Part shown: piece after piece, positions 1 to 11,783 of the stretch
Numbering within the stretch: position 1 is the first letter of the stretch
Layout: each line of letters starts with the position of its first letter
DNA from: Sipunculus nudus
Taxonomy: Eukaryota; Annelida; Sipuncula; Golfingiida; Sipunculidae
Direction: 5' to 3'
DNA: 64,000 bases
Assembly (NCBI GenBank): GCA_026874595.1
Contig: CM049322.1
Location: forward strand, 38,907,340-38,971,339
Position numbers and translations under genes: made by a program
The notes under the pieces: model-generated
What the model was told of the DNA's origin: nothing
The model's input: only the letters and a program-made list of their open reading frames with translations
Databases searched by the model: none

Positions 1-1509
1 GAAAAATTAATCATGTTTAACATTTTTTTTTAACTTTATGGTATAGTTAAATACAATGCACTTATGCGGACCCTAGATGTACCAATACATAACAAAAAAA
101 TTATACAAAGATATATACGTACAGCTAAGAATATAAAAAAGAGGTATGAAAGTTTTGACAAGTTTGGCAAAATAAGGACCGGACTACGCGGTAATACACA
201 AATGCCAATCATACAATTTGTTTATACTTCCGGGCTGTTCACTACTTCATTTACAATAAGAAAGTTTATTGGGTATCACTTTAGCATAATAAGCTCGACT
301 TGGGCGATATATCTATTTCATGCAGAATAATTGTATTTTTAATTTCAGACAGATACGAGAATAAACAAAACACTTTTTATACCTGATTAAAGTACATGTT
401 ATATTTTATTTTTTCTAAGAATTATAAACATTATTAGACAGCTTTCACGCCCGGAAAAGCTTTAACTCATGAAAGCTAAAATCTATTTCTTTTAAAAAGC
501 ATATAACATAATTTTATAAAATTTCCTTTTTTTTTTTACCTTATTTAAGTATATACTATATTTTGTCATTTAATACTGTAAAGGATAAGCATTACTTGGC
601 AGTATAGAAATGTCTGATACATTTCAAATATCGACATAATCTGCTACTTCATATTTATCTGATAACCTCAAAGTCAAGTTATTAATATTTACTTTTCTGG
701 CGAACTTAATTGTTGGGACCATTCAGCATCTATCGCCAATAGTAACTTCAGCTGTAGTGGGACCGCGTTAACAGCAAAATACATTTATTTTTTTTGTTGC
801 ACAACATTCTAGTACAGGATAATTATTGAAGTGAATGTTACCTGTATTGCTGGAACACATTTGATCAAAAACATCAAATAAATGAAAATTGTAAAATTGT
901 TTTAGATGAGTCGAAAATCTGTTTTAGTTATTAACAGCACCAGCTGTTTTGATCAGCTGAAATAGTTGGACTTGTGACCCTTTGTTGAAGGATTTGTTAC
1001 AGTTTTGATTTAAACTCTATCGAAATACATGTTGAAGTTCTTTTTTTACATGTATAAGTTTGAAAGTTCCAAAATGTTATGGGTGCATTTCAATGAAATT
1101 CAGAACACAAGTAACCTAATTATTAAGATACTTTCTTGATTCACACAATATCCAACGAGAAATTCAACATGCAACATACCAGAGTCAGCAATCTATTTAG
1201 TTCTTTTAAATCAATTTAATGAAATTTCATTCAATATTTAAAAAACAATTATAACTCAATAAATGAAATCTAATTATCGTTTGATGGACATAAAAACAAA
1301 AAGACTTTAGTCCAAATAAAATTTGAAATCTTTATTTTGAGCGATTTATACAACCCATGCCCAAAAGCAATTGCATGAACATAAAAACAGCACAATTTAC
1401 ACTTGTGCCTTTTTGTTTAAACGAAACTGATTAAAATAAAAACTAAAACACCTGAAATAAGGAAATATACAATGTGGGAAAAAGCGATTTAAAAAGATTA
1501 AGACCTTAC
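1..1509 (-). other. Intron of GPCR gene 0 (partial)
   Basis: Minus-strand intron running off the left edge, the counterpart of 22414-23912. A plus-strand open frame at 64-330 recurs in all four units but does not look coding (see rejected items). Nothing else is recognised. Confidence 0.5.
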
Positions 1510-1532
1510 CTACTCAATGTAGACGAATCCAT
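1510..1532 (-). CDS. GPCR gene 0, predicted exon 1 (gene cut by left edge)
   Basis: These 23 nt have the same sequence as the first exons at 23913-23935, 39171-39193 and 61550-61572: ATG plus six codons (M-D-S-S-T-L-S) and two bases of an eighth, followed on the minus strand by a GTAAGG splice donor. By analogy with the three complete genes, its 7TM exon should lie about 1.67 kb to the left, outside the window. Its presence says that at least one more receptor copy precedes A1. The assignment rests on phase and position; no transcript evidence is available. Confidence 0.55.
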
Positions 1533-1599
1533 GATATATCAGTCAGGTCACCGGAGTAGACGCTCTTAGTGCTTGTCTGTTTATGGTTGTGAATCGGTC

Positions 1600-1607
1600 A
1601 TATATAT
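1600..1607 (-). promoter_or_regulatory. TATA-like box upstream of GPCR gene 0 exon 1
   Basis: An ATATATAT run between GGGG and GACC on the minus strand, about 70 nt before the predicted ATG. This spacing allows transcription to start about 40-45 nt before the ATG. It is conserved in all four units. TATA-like runs are common in AT-rich DNA, so this is tentative. Confidence 0.35.
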
Positions 1608-2455
1608 CCCCTTAACTTTATTCATCAATCAATGCTATCATTTACATACCTGGCAAAGCACTCCAATCACCATACGAAAACGGAGCTCTTAGCAACATAC
1701 TATATGGTCCAGTAATGAATATGAACATTTAAACAGAAACATCTGGTGCACTATTGATCAAATATAATGATGTTCAGGTCCGGTAGGCGGAGGACTGTAA
1801 AGCCCCACCCATTTCCACAAAACGCACTGGATCTTCTAAATTCAGTATTGTTGACATAAATGTATTGGAGGGCTTAGTTTATAAACATCCAAACATGTTT
1901 GATCAACCTTGTTTCAAGGCAAATTACATGCACATGAAATTTTTTAGTATGAACTTAATGAAATGAGTAACATCTCGAAAACAAGCATTTGTTCAATGTA
2001 AAAAGAACGGTAGCAATGATGTAATGGAAAAAGATAAACTGATTATCTAACTAAAATACATTTACACTAACACGTTGCTAATATAATGGTGTTCATATGC
2101 GATTGGGAAGCGAAATGGATATAGGACCGAGTTGAATTATGATCTGTTTTCAGCCGTATTTCTACATATGCAGCACTACCTAGATTTAGGTCAATGTGTA
2201 AACGAAAAAGTTTTGAAATCCTTTAATTGATATTAATAATTTAAATTATTTTCACAGGTTAAAGAAGGCAAATTTCAATGCATTTAGGTGTAAATTTTGA
2301 TGGTTTGAATGTACCGCGTACAGTGTGATCACGTCACGTCGCGTGTTTTTGTTGTGTCAGTTGCACTGTAATTTCAGTAATAGTAAAACCTAAATAAACC
2401 ATTTAAACTATACTTGTGAGAAATGACTATTGTGAGACAGAAAGAACTGTTTTAA
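1608..2455. other. Receptor upstream flank, no gene seen
   Basis: AT-rich upstream flank of gene 0, shared with B1, A2 and B2 at low divergence. No exon, RNA gene or mobile element was recognised. Enhancers could be here but nothing specific is visible. Confidence 0.4.
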
Positions 2456-2975
2456 CTGTTGGGGTAATTCGGTTCACCATCTGGATCTAGGAATTTTTGA
2501 AAGGAAAAGTCTGTTCTCTCTGATTAAAAAGTACTTTTTTTCCATGGAATCTTAACTATCGACCGAGCAGCCAAAGCTTCAATAAACGCGCTTTTGAACA
2601 CACGTCAGTGTTAACAATAAAAGATAATTTAAATGCAATCCTTTTTATGATAATATATGTGCGTGTGTGTGTATGTATGCACCACCGCCTTAAGGTCGCC
2701 AGTGTACTCGGCGGACCTAGTATCAGTACACTTTTCATTACCATGAGGGGCACCCTTCATAATAAAATCTAAAGTCGATTTAATATATATATACCAAACG
2801 CATCGCCCCCACGTTATTGTGTGCCTTTATCATTCGGCATTCTCATATTGGAAACTGATTTCTTTGGCCGCTCTACAGTAAATAGGTCTCATTCTGTTTC
2901 TCTTCTTATTTGTGTCAATCACCACAAACTTCTGAAGCGATTCAAAGACTTCACCTTAATTTCTTATAAATCACA
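2456..2975 (-). repeat. Diverged internal repeat, copy X1 (decayed coding-like block)
   Basis: This block is an old duplicate of the one at 3890-4480 and of the one at 30930-31290 in B1. Shared landmarks are CTATCGACCG, GCACCACCGCCT, the TATCAGTAC stretch and GCCTTTATCATT. Read on the minus strand, roughly 2957-2830 is open and ends in stop after the string ...FQYENAE. It aligns loosely with the better preserved frame at 31035-31289 (V-x-E-S near the start, Y-E-N near the end). The start is also similar to the tail of the dispersed repeat at 3740-4020. Function unknown. Confidence 0.5.
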
Positions 2976-3039
2976 TTGACCCTTATCTGTCTTATTATTC
3001 TCAAAAGTTTGATTTGAATTCGAATCTTTTCTTTTATAC

Positions 3040-3400
3040 AGCGCCAATCCCTGGAAAACATTTCGACTTTGGACCTACATCAGGATGGATCAGAGTACCC
3101 ATTTTTTTGCAGCCTGTAAGAAGTTGTCACACCATTTACCAACATGGTACAGGGGACAAGTTTGACCCTAAGCCATGAGCCAGAATCCTTTGGCATTTCC
3201 CAATGGCTGGCTGTTGAAGTCATGAAAGCGACTGCAAATCAACGTCTATAATAATATTCATGAGCACTATAACGCCATCAATATTTTTTTATGTGTACAA
3301 GAAATAACAGTCATGATGTGTTTGTCCACTCGAATACAATTGGTGTTACTTATAAAACAACATTTAAAAAAGTACCTTTAGTACTACGCCTAAGTTGTCC
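3040..3400 (+). pseudogene. Uncharacterised coding-like stretch, frameshifted in A
   Basis: The B counterpart (25555-25791 and 63192-63428) has a 78-codon plus-strand frame containing E-S-F-G-I-S-Q-W-L-A-V-E-V-M-K-A-T. In A1 and A2 an extra base near 3236 (GACTGCAAATC against GACCGAAATC) breaks it. A second open stretch just upstream (3042-3177) contains H-F-D-F-G-P-T-S-G-W-I. I do not recognise the protein. It may be an old exon relic or chance. Confidence 0.2.
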
Positions 3401-3739
3401 CGTTCTCTTAAATCTAAGAATGTGGGTGCTTCTCTCGTTTAAATAGATTGAGGTTCAACTATTTTAGTATGTTTCGTATTTCTTTTGACTAAATTACACA
3501 AATTACCATGGTACTTCACTTGGCAGTATCAAAATCCTGTGAGTAATATCACCATAAGGACATTACTTCATGTTTTACGTCCGTAAACTTCCCCATAATT
3601 AGTACATTACATAACAGTTTTTCTTCTCATTTAAAGCCCCAGAGACCATTAAACATTTACATATTTTCAGGAACAAAATATCCAGTAATATATATCAACA
3701 ATACATATAAAAAAATATACATCAACAATATACAACAAA

Positions 3740-4020
3740 TTCCAGCTTGCTTGGTACTTCATAGCCCCAGCCAAGCGGGATAAAGTTTTTGTTTGCGATG
3801 GTTTGTTTGTTTGTTTGTTTTTCTGACAGTTAGCAACATTACGCAGAACGGATATTGATGAAATTTGCAGGATAGCTCGTCATTGAAACAAGGAACAGAT
3901 AATTACATTTTGGGGGAGATCCGGATCAATATCTGGATCGTAAATTTTTAGAAAGAAAAACGCTGCATGTCCTACAATGCCATATGGCTTAGGTCTGCGC
4001 TATCCGTGTGCAAATTTCTA
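3740..4020 (+). repeat. Dispersed repeat of a type common in bivalve genomes
   Basis: A recognisable string of landmarks: AGCTTGCTTGGTACTTCATA, a GTTT microsatellite near 3806, GATATTGATGAAATTTGCAG, TTTTGGGGGAGATCCGGATC, and GGTCTGCGCTATCCGTGTGC near the end. From memory this resembles a very abundant non-coding interspersed repeat in bivalves. It is absent from the older C copy at 30890-30960, where the flanks lie close together, suggesting insertion into the A/B ancestor. Confidence 0.55.
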
Positions 4021-4870
4021 GATACCGGTAAATCATATTCCCGTGTGATCTTAGATTAACTATCGACCGAAGTGCCACACATTTAATTAAAGCACCGGTT
4101 ACATAGACGTCTGTGATAACACTTTTGATCATCATATGTATATATATGCACCACCGCCTGTTGGTCTCAGCTGTACTTGGCAGACCTCGTATCAGTACTC
4201 TTTCCATTGCCATCAAAGAGATCCTTAATAATAACACCTAAAGAGGTAATGGTAATCGATTTCATACACATATGAGGCACATTGCCCTCGGGTTATCGTG
4301 AGCTTAATACATTTGCCTTTATCATTTGCAGATGTAATTTCCTCTACTACTTTTTATTAAGCAAAACACTTCCTTCCTCTTTTTCGTACATGTATCAGTC
4401 ACCAAAAACTTCTTAGCCTACAAAGTTCTTCAGACCTGATACGATTACCTCACACGTCACCTGATCCGCTAGTTTATTTCCGAACAGGAAATTAAAAAGT
4501 CACCGTTGACTGGCAAGTTACCCCCCCCCCCCCCTTTGCTGTCATATCCTTCACCAATGGATAATTCAAGCAAACTTAATTGAAAAAGAACAGTTAGTTC
4601 ATCTTACTTTATTCCCCGAATAAGCCAAGTTTCAAAGTTTTGTTGTTGATTTTATATGAGCCAATTATAAAGTTGCATGCTTTTACTAGGCGGTATCCGT
4701 GACTGCAAAAAATACAGAAACATATACATTTCTAACTTTAAACTTTGGCATACTCCACGTGTGCACTTTTATATGAATCTAAAATGACTGCTTGAATGAT
4801 TTAAATTCAGGTTGTTTGGCCAGAGGTGCTAAAGATGTCCACACAGCATTACAAATGGGTACCGGATAAA
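4021..4870 (-). repeat. Diverged internal repeat, copy X2
   Basis: Second copy of the block described at 2456-2975, continuing further. It aligns with 30930-31640 in B1 through GATTACCTCACACGTCACC, the poly-C tract at 4507-4520, CAAGCAAACTTAA and CACTAGGC-like landmarks. On the minus strand around 4490-4400 a degenerate frame reads F-L-F-G-N-K-L-A-D-Q, then C-E-V-I-V-S-G-L-K-N-F-V before a stop, matching the intact frame in B1. It is a decayed relative of that frame. Confidence 0.5.
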
Positions 4871-6028
4871 GTGGCAACTGCGTATGGTGGGCCCTAGCGA
4901 CCTTAACGTCGTGTGTGGGCGCTGAAGCGTCCCCAGGGATCTACCGCCAGGAATTAAATTGTAAGGTCTTTGGAGCCAGTTAAAACCTGTTTTTTTTTTT
5001 TTTTAAACTTACCGCTGATGTCTCTTTCTGTTAAAGGTCAGTAATTTTGTGTAAACGCTTGTCCAAAGGAATAAGGTATAGTATTTCTGTACTGCACATA
5101 TTAATTTAAGAAATATATTAACACATTCGCTGCCAATGACGTGTTTACCCGTCGTTTATTATGATTTCCCCAGTGCCAAGCACGTGCATACACGTCATTT
5201 ATTTATAAGCCTTTTTCAGCAGGAATTCTCATAAATTAAACAATAAATTCTCTGCAGATAAGTAGTAGACCATTTATAAAATAGTCTCGCAGTATGAAAA
5301 TGAATTATTTGTTATTCAACAGTGTGCTGCATCATTCTAAAGCAGGAAAGATGTGAAGATGGTGACAAAATCCACGGCTCCGGTCCATTGCCATGAAATA
5401 ACTTTACGACGCACTTCAGTTTGAAGTCGATTCCTTGTAAGAATACTACTTTGAATCAAACGAAAAGGAGGATCGTAAAAATATGCAGCTAGTTTTTTTA
5501 TTAGAGCACGTTTTGGCCACTTATTTACGACAGACCCAGTTGGGAGACCGACGTGTGATAGATCGCACCTTAGGTGTGAACTCAAGATAGCGAGGCGTAA
5601 GGTCGTTCAGGTGTATTGCCCCGCGAGGACAGGGTATTGCGCAATCAACAACAGAGGGCGCGTGCCACATGATTGACACACAGACCGGCAGTGTAATCAG
5701 AACGCGGCTGCAAATGATTCTTTCGGCTTATTTCTTGTTCCTTATTTATTTAAATATAGATATATGCATATATTTGTAACTTCACAAACAAATGCTCGTA
5801 AATTGCAAAACTGAAATAATCTCTGTGTTTCGTGTGACTGTGACAATGACGAGATCGTCAAGGCTCAAGCATGTCGGTATTATAAAGTCTATGACTATGT
5901 TTGAAAATTACATGTGAAATGTAAAATTATATATATATTTTTTTATAATTATATTGATCGGTAGAATCGCTGTGTTCATTATGAAGGTGTAAAAAATGTA
6001 TGTTTGAGCACTAAAACTACATGTTTGT

Positions 6029-6122
6029 AAAAAAAAAAAAAATACACCGCACAGGTTCGAACTCACGCGGTCAGCCGTATTATGCTTGCAAATTACCTGT
6101 TCTAACCACTGCGCCATTCTAG
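6029..6122 (-). repeat. tRNA-like SINE head or tRNA pseudogene
   Basis: On the minus strand an A-box-like TGGCGCAGTGG (6116-6106) is followed by a B-box-like GAGTTCGAACC (6064-6054), then a run of 14 T (6042-6029) that would end Pol III transcription. The T-arm does not pair well when read as a tRNA, so a functional tRNA is unlikely. The A2 copy is at about 43688-43781. Confidence 0.4.
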
Positions 6123-6158
6123 ATGTATTATTAAAATTTGTGTTTATCATAATATGAC

Positions 6159-7117
6159 CATGACCGTGACCATGTCCGTTACACCGCTCAGGCAATAACT
6201 AGGGTTTCTACGCCGCAGTTTTGCCTCTTCGGGTACCCCCCCCCCCCCTTTGCACTGAGGTCGCCAGAACTGACACGCCAGCCAGCCAGGTCCGGCCCGC
6301 CCTCGCTGACCGACCACCACCGGGGAATCCCCCAAGTAAACCCGGGAGCCTGAGCCTAGCAACCAGCCAGTAATATCCGAGCGTCACCGGCCTACCCCTG
6401 GACTACCGTGAGTCCTGCCCTGAGCCTTGTCCCTTTCGACCAGGTACGGTGTTCGTTCGGTCTGGGCCTTTTCCGGAGCCTTTCCTGGTTCTCGTGCCAT
6501 CATGCTTGAGCCTTGTCTCTGCTGGTCCTGACCGGACCCCCGGTTTTTACGTCTCGGAGCCTTGTCCCTGATCCTTTCGGGATCCCCTCAACTTTTATCC
6601 ACCAAACGGCTGGCTCTTTAGGGCCTGGTTCCATACTGTCGGCAACGGGCTGGCCTACTCTTCTATCGAAAAACAGTATGGGATCTTTTACGTGCCCATC
6701 CCCTTCTGGACACGGGACCGCCATTTTACGTCCTCATCCGATGGACGGCCCGTATTTTGCTTTTGCAGTCGGGCGCTGCAGAGCCCGGAGCCTTTCTACC
6801 CCTCCCCCACTTTTTCTAGTGGGGTGATGATACTGGGGTTCCGTTTGCCACTGATTTTTTGCCAATCGAGCCACATTTTGAGGTCTTTATAGAACTTCTC
6901 TTGCTTCACCTTTTCGACATAGCCTTTGCTCAACCTTAGAATGTGGTCTTTCACATATTCTATTTCTGCCTTCTCGTGAAGCACATATACTCGGGTTCGA
7001 GGCGGGAGTCTCATGGCCGTCCTTAAGGCTCTGTTTTGAAGCCGTTGAAGTGTCTTAATGTGGTGCTCTTTGGCTGAGATCAGGGCTATGCAGCCGTACA
7101 TCATAACCGGTCATATG
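6159..7117 (-). mobile_element. 5'-truncated non-LTR retrotransposon (LINE), C-terminal RT end
   Basis: The insertion is bracketed by a perfect 12-bp target-site duplication, TCATAATATGAC, at 6147-6158 and 7118-7129. On the minus strand 7104-6796 codes the C-terminal end of a LINE reverse transcriptase ORF: I-S-A-K-E-H-H-I-K-T-L-Q-R-L-Q-N-R-A-L-R, then a region with Y-V-L-H-E-K. This pattern lies downstream of the catalytic core in Jockey/I/CR1-type elements. A GC-rich 3' UTR (6795-6180) ends in a short hexamer tail, GGTCAT-like. The catalytic core and endonuclease are missing, so the copy is inactive. Confidence 0.8.
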
Positions 7118-7817
7118 TCATAATATGACATATGTATATAGGCTTATATTTATCAGTGCCCCTCAGTCATTTGAATCTTTCCGATTGAGCATTCACGCCA
7201 ACATACACATTATTTTTAGTTCATCATTTACAATGAATATAGATCTTTATTTGAATCAGTTGTTAGCTTTATGCTGGCGTCAACGTAGACGCTATGAGAC
7301 CTGTCCACCGGAGCCATGCCCTGCCTACTTTCGCGGTCATTTGGCTCAGTGCCCAACTTCACACTTCCCCCCGAGTTTTATTGCCCCTGTGTTATTCGAA
7401 GTCACACCTTCTTATCAGGTAATAAGCACCTAGTCTTGGTACCACTGCAGCTCTCGGGGCTCCTGGGGTCCCTGTGTATGGCCCTAGCACTGGGGGTGAA
7501 CATGGGCTTAACAGTGAATGTGTTAAATGATTGATATATTGTCCATTCTAAGTATTTAAAAAATAGTCAAATCAATTGATTTTTTACCATAACCAGAAAT
7601 ATCTACGTAAGGAACAGGATTCAATAGGACACTTTCTTTGTTATATGTTGACTGTCCATCCACCAGACAAAATGAAGACACATGGACAGCAATGACGCCA
7701 GTGCCCTACTAATTTAACCTTTGTCGAAAAATATGTCGCTGTTACTATCATTACAACATTAAGGTTTAAATCCCAGTGAGACAAGTAACTCCGTGATGAT
7801 AGAAATGTTGGTTTTAA

Positions 7818-8012
7818 TCACGAGGGTTTGACCGCGTCAAAAGAGTGTGCGAATGTTCTGTGTAGCGTTAAGAATTCTGGACAGTCCATGTATATTAGCG
7901 ACTCATCCAAACATTTTTGCGCATATTTCGCGATGCTCGATTTACGCTCGTAAATATATCGCAATCTTATATTGCGAACGACGTAAAAATCTCGGCAATG
8001 CTTCTTTTGCAA
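7818..8012 (-). other. Unrecognised 64-codon open frame
   Basis: Minus-strand frame ending S-F-D-A-V-K-P-S, just right of the candidate piggyBac-like element, identical in A2 (45483-45677). The nucleotide sequence around its 3' end (7765-7900) is similar to B1 31722-31870, where the frame is broken. It may be an old exon; no domain was recognised. Confidence 0.2.
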
Positions 8013-8530
8013 AGGTTTTGTGAACTGCCCTTACGTCGTGAGTAGGTCGTGCTCATCTGAGGCGAATTTTAGACAAATCACGAGCAAAGCACAATATGAG
8101 ATGATGGGAACGCTCGCCAAAAAAAAATCAAACTTTTTTTATATTCCTACTGAACCAGAACCGAATAGTGAGGATGATTGACGACGCATCCATGCAACTC
8201 CCGCGCATGTATGGCGAGCTTTTGGGACTAAAAATACGAATGTTTAACCTTGCCAGTTGCATCTTTCGTGAAACAAAAACTTTATTGTTCTGAGAAGTAT
8301 CGACTGTTACCTGCTTAACGGTAGACCTGTTTGCTTTAATATTTCCTGTTTTTAATGTCATATCACTGCTGTGTATCATTTATATGGCTCAATATAAAAT
8401 GATGATTAGTACTTCCTTTCATGAGTCTATTGATTATTTACAATGTATGTAAAGAATACATTCAGGTTTGCAGCTAGGATTCACGGACTGAATGGGGTGG
8501 GGTGGGGAGTCATATCTGTCGGCTTGAGCG

Positions 8531-8549
8531 TATATATATATATATAAAA

Positions 8550-8630
<81 letters not shown>
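8531..8630. repeat. TA microsatellite
   Basis: About 100 bp of TA dinucleotides with one AAAT interruption near 8547. The A2 copy (46196-46258) is about 38 bp shorter and the B1 copy (28550-28616) is uninterrupted. This accounts for the largest single length difference between A1 and A2. Confidence 0.95.
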
Positions 8631-8633
<3 letters not shown>

Positions 8634-8639
8634 TCCACA

Positions 8640-10640
8640 ATACCTGCAGAAGAAAGTGTAATGAAACAATAATTTAAGCATGACTAACATTTTCATGATT
8701 TTAACATTTTTGTTGTCATATAATGTTTATTCATTATACCTACAGCTTAAAAACAAGTGTCTTAATCAGTTTGGTTTCTTGGATTTTCTCCCTTTTGGTA
8801 CTTTCTATTAAATGTTAACTTGTTTCATTTATTTATTGACAAATGCACCACTATCACCGGAGGTGCTACGAAGCACAGCTTTTATCAATACACCTTGGAT
8901 TAATACCCACAACCCTAACTAATTTTATTTTTCCTCACATAAAAATACAACTTAAGGCTACTACTCTACATAAAATATTTCAAAGTTTGCCAACACACAC
9001 AAAAGACCAGTAAGTGTATATAGCTAATAAATCGATTTGTTCCCTACCGAACAGACCATAAGACTTTCCAATAAATGTATATAAAAATACACAAACTATT
9101 GTGTTTGTTTTTTCAATATATGGTATCTGCCAATATTTCGTTCTTAAACCGTCGGCTTGCTATTGTACATGATTGTGCATCAGTTGTTTATTGCGCAATT
9201 TAAAATCAAGAATTTTCAAGCTGAAAGTTGTTGTTTCCTCTTTGTTTCTTCTCTTATATTTCTCCTGCACACTCAAGATATGATCAATGGTCTGGTTATG
9301 ATAAACATACACACACGGACTGCGTTTAATCACATACAAATATTCACACTCAGAACCACAGGTGAATAAGAAAGTTGATATTTTAAGCTAACATTTCACA
9401 AGGAAGATCTCCTAATACGGAATATTCATATGGGAGGGGGAGGTCAAGTAAGACTGAGGTCATATAAGAGATCAAAGGGTCGAAATGAAGAAAGCTGTTT
9501 CATATAAACTACTTAAGATTTGAAGTATGTACATGGTGTGAATGAATAAGGATAGCTTAACCATTTCTTTACAATTTCTAGTTTAAACTGTCATTAAGGC
9601 CCGACCCAACTTAAAAAAATCGCTTTATCAAAACAAGGAGTTTTTTTTATTTTCTCCAGTTGTACTAAATTATATGTGACGTAGCACATTACGTGTGTGA
9701 TTTTGAAAAAATGTTCTCAATGACAAGTATTTATTAAATCATGATATAGATGTCTATATGATGACACGTCATACTATGAGGAACAAGGCACTGTAATTTG
9801 TTTAATATATGCTGTTATCCCCTTGGTGCTGCTCATGAATGTAAGATCTAAATTCACATTGCTACATTTTTTCTTTATGGCAATAGTTTCATAAATGAAT
9901 ACAAATTACATCAGGAAAATATCAAAAAGAGATGATGTATTTTGACCAAAAGGAAGTATTATTTTATCCGTAAGTTCAGTGATCTTTATAGGCGGTCCCG
10001 CTTAGCCAGGTTGATGCGATTCACCATGGTTCTGTTTCATTGTAGCACAGACGGGTCCTTTGGTTCAAGCCGCCCTATTAGGTAATGGGGCTCTGTCATT
10101 CATGAGGAGAGCGCGTATATATTATATATACATATATATTTATATATACATGAAAAAAAAATATTTGAAATTGTAAAATATGTAAAACTATGCATGATGT
10201 AAATGCATGGAATAAAAACCATAAAGAAAATGTGCGGTGGCACTAATACCTGCAAAGACGGAAGACACCTTAAATTGGCTTCTTTGATCATATGCTAAAG
10301 GGCTTTTTAACGGTAAAGAACAATTAAATAAAAATATATACGATTTTAATATGGAGGGGGAAATAACATTTCGAATGTGCAAAATTAGGTCTTGTGGAAA
10401 TATCCATGATTCAATAAGTCCATCTGAAATTATTGACCTCTGATTATCAGTGTTGTCAGCACCTTTATTTTGGAAGTAATATAAACTTCTTCCGGCACAA
10501 AATAGCTAGAGTTTGTTAATAATTACCCACAGTATGTTATAAATCCAATAAATCTTTCAAGTAGGGAAACTGGATAGCTGGCTTTATCTTCTCGAAAAAA
10601 TGTTCACCATTTGTTTTGTTTTGTATGTAGGGGTTAATAT
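8640..10640. other. AT-rich DNA, no gene seen
   Basis: Positions 8812-10272 are absent from B1, where 28797 joins directly to the equivalent of 10273. Open frames here are short and low in complexity. A tRNA B-box-like GGTTCAAGCC near 10060 lacks a convincing partner. Nothing else is recognised. Confidence 0.4.
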
Positions 10641-11743
10641 CAAGTGTCAATATTGATGTGTGTTTTTTCTTTGGATTCGAGAATTCGTGGATTACTATGA
10701 GCTACGAAAACCGCGAGAATAAAAATCCCAACTTATATTTCTGAATCTACGGTATATATATATATATATTACATTAATACAAGACCAGTTGATTGCAGAG
10801 TACGCCTAGGCGTAAAATCATTTTTATGTTTGCCAACAATATGATGACTCATCCGCGGAATTGATGGAAAATGACAATGAGGCTATTTATAGGGATTAGT
10901 TCTCGACGGTAAGCGAATACGGTGCTAATGATCTATCTGCTTACCAGTCAGGTTACATATAGGCTAACTTTAGTGTTTATATTTTACATATTGGTTACTG
11001 ATAATATTTCTTTCAAACCTGTTTGCTCTACTCCTGCATATGAGCGTATATGGTTCTTTTCCTGCTCAACGTCAAATTAAAGAATTTTAAGGCTTTAAAT
11101 CATTGCTATTTCTTTGTTTCTTCTAATAGTTTCTTCCGCTTACGCAAGATCGGACCAGTGGTTTTGTCTGGATAAACATGGGCATGGGCTGTGTTTACTC
11201 TCTTGGAACCATAACACGGATGAACATGTGAAAAGGAAATAGTGAATCCTCGAAAACCTTTGCTGCAAAGTCTCTTTATTCAGTCAAAATAAACTACTAG
11301 CTTGATATTATTTAGGTATAATTGAACATAGTTATGTAACTTTGTAGACGAATCAGATGTAATAAAGTATCGGATTGTTCTTCCTGTGTTTGTCGGTGTT
11401 TTGTTTGCTACAATGCAAACTCGGCAAGGTATTAATAAGGCTCTCAATGTTTCAATTACATGGAAACTCATTATAACAGCGCACAAGGAATACATATATT
11501 TTTGACGCAGTGGCTCCATATAATATTCCCTTTACATCGACATCTGTTTAACCACTGCCTTATTTAGGACATTTGTCTAGTTTCATCACCAGGCGCTGAT
11601 AAATGAACAATAATTGTAATCAGACTAAGAAGTAGAAGTTATATAGTAGTAGCTGCTGCAGTAAGAATTGATTTCAAATTGGTTATTTGTAAGTATTATA
11701 ACTAGATGTATCATAGTTATAATCATTGCATTTATTTTGTTCA

Positions 11744-11783
<40 letters not shown>

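Larger units (their letters stand above)
5118..7526. mobile_element. Candidate piggyBac-like element (contains a LINE insertion)
   Basis: The two ends form imperfect inverted repeats bounded by TTAA: TTAACACATTCGCTG reading inward from 5118, and TTAACACATTCACTG on the opposite strand reading inward from 7526 (14 of 15 match). TTAA target sites and ends of this general type are typical of piggyBac-like transposons and their MITEs. The length is 2409 bp, of which 971 bp is an inserted LINE and its target duplication, leaving about 1.44 kb. No transposase was recognised, so it would be non-autonomous. The plus-strand frame 7234-7431 inside it is unrecognised. Confidence 0.45.

Noticed and set aside
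64-330. Plus-strand open frame of 88-105 codons present in all four units (also at 22417, 37726 and 60054)
   Set aside because: It lies antisense within the predicted receptor intron. Between A and B it has five amino-acid changes, some radical, against one silent change, which does not look like a conserved protein. No known domain.
5908-6195. Frame with a His-Gly repeat
   Set aside because: The repeat is the LINE hexamer tail (CATGAC units), and the rest is the tRNA-like unit read through.
6500-6892. GC-rich overlapping frames on both strands
   Set aside because: They fall in the 3' UTR of the LINE and on the antisense of its coding end; the composition explains the open frames.
10005-10085. 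Possible tRNA-like sequence with GGTTCAAGCC
   Set aside because: The upstream A-box match is poor and no cloverleaf is evident.
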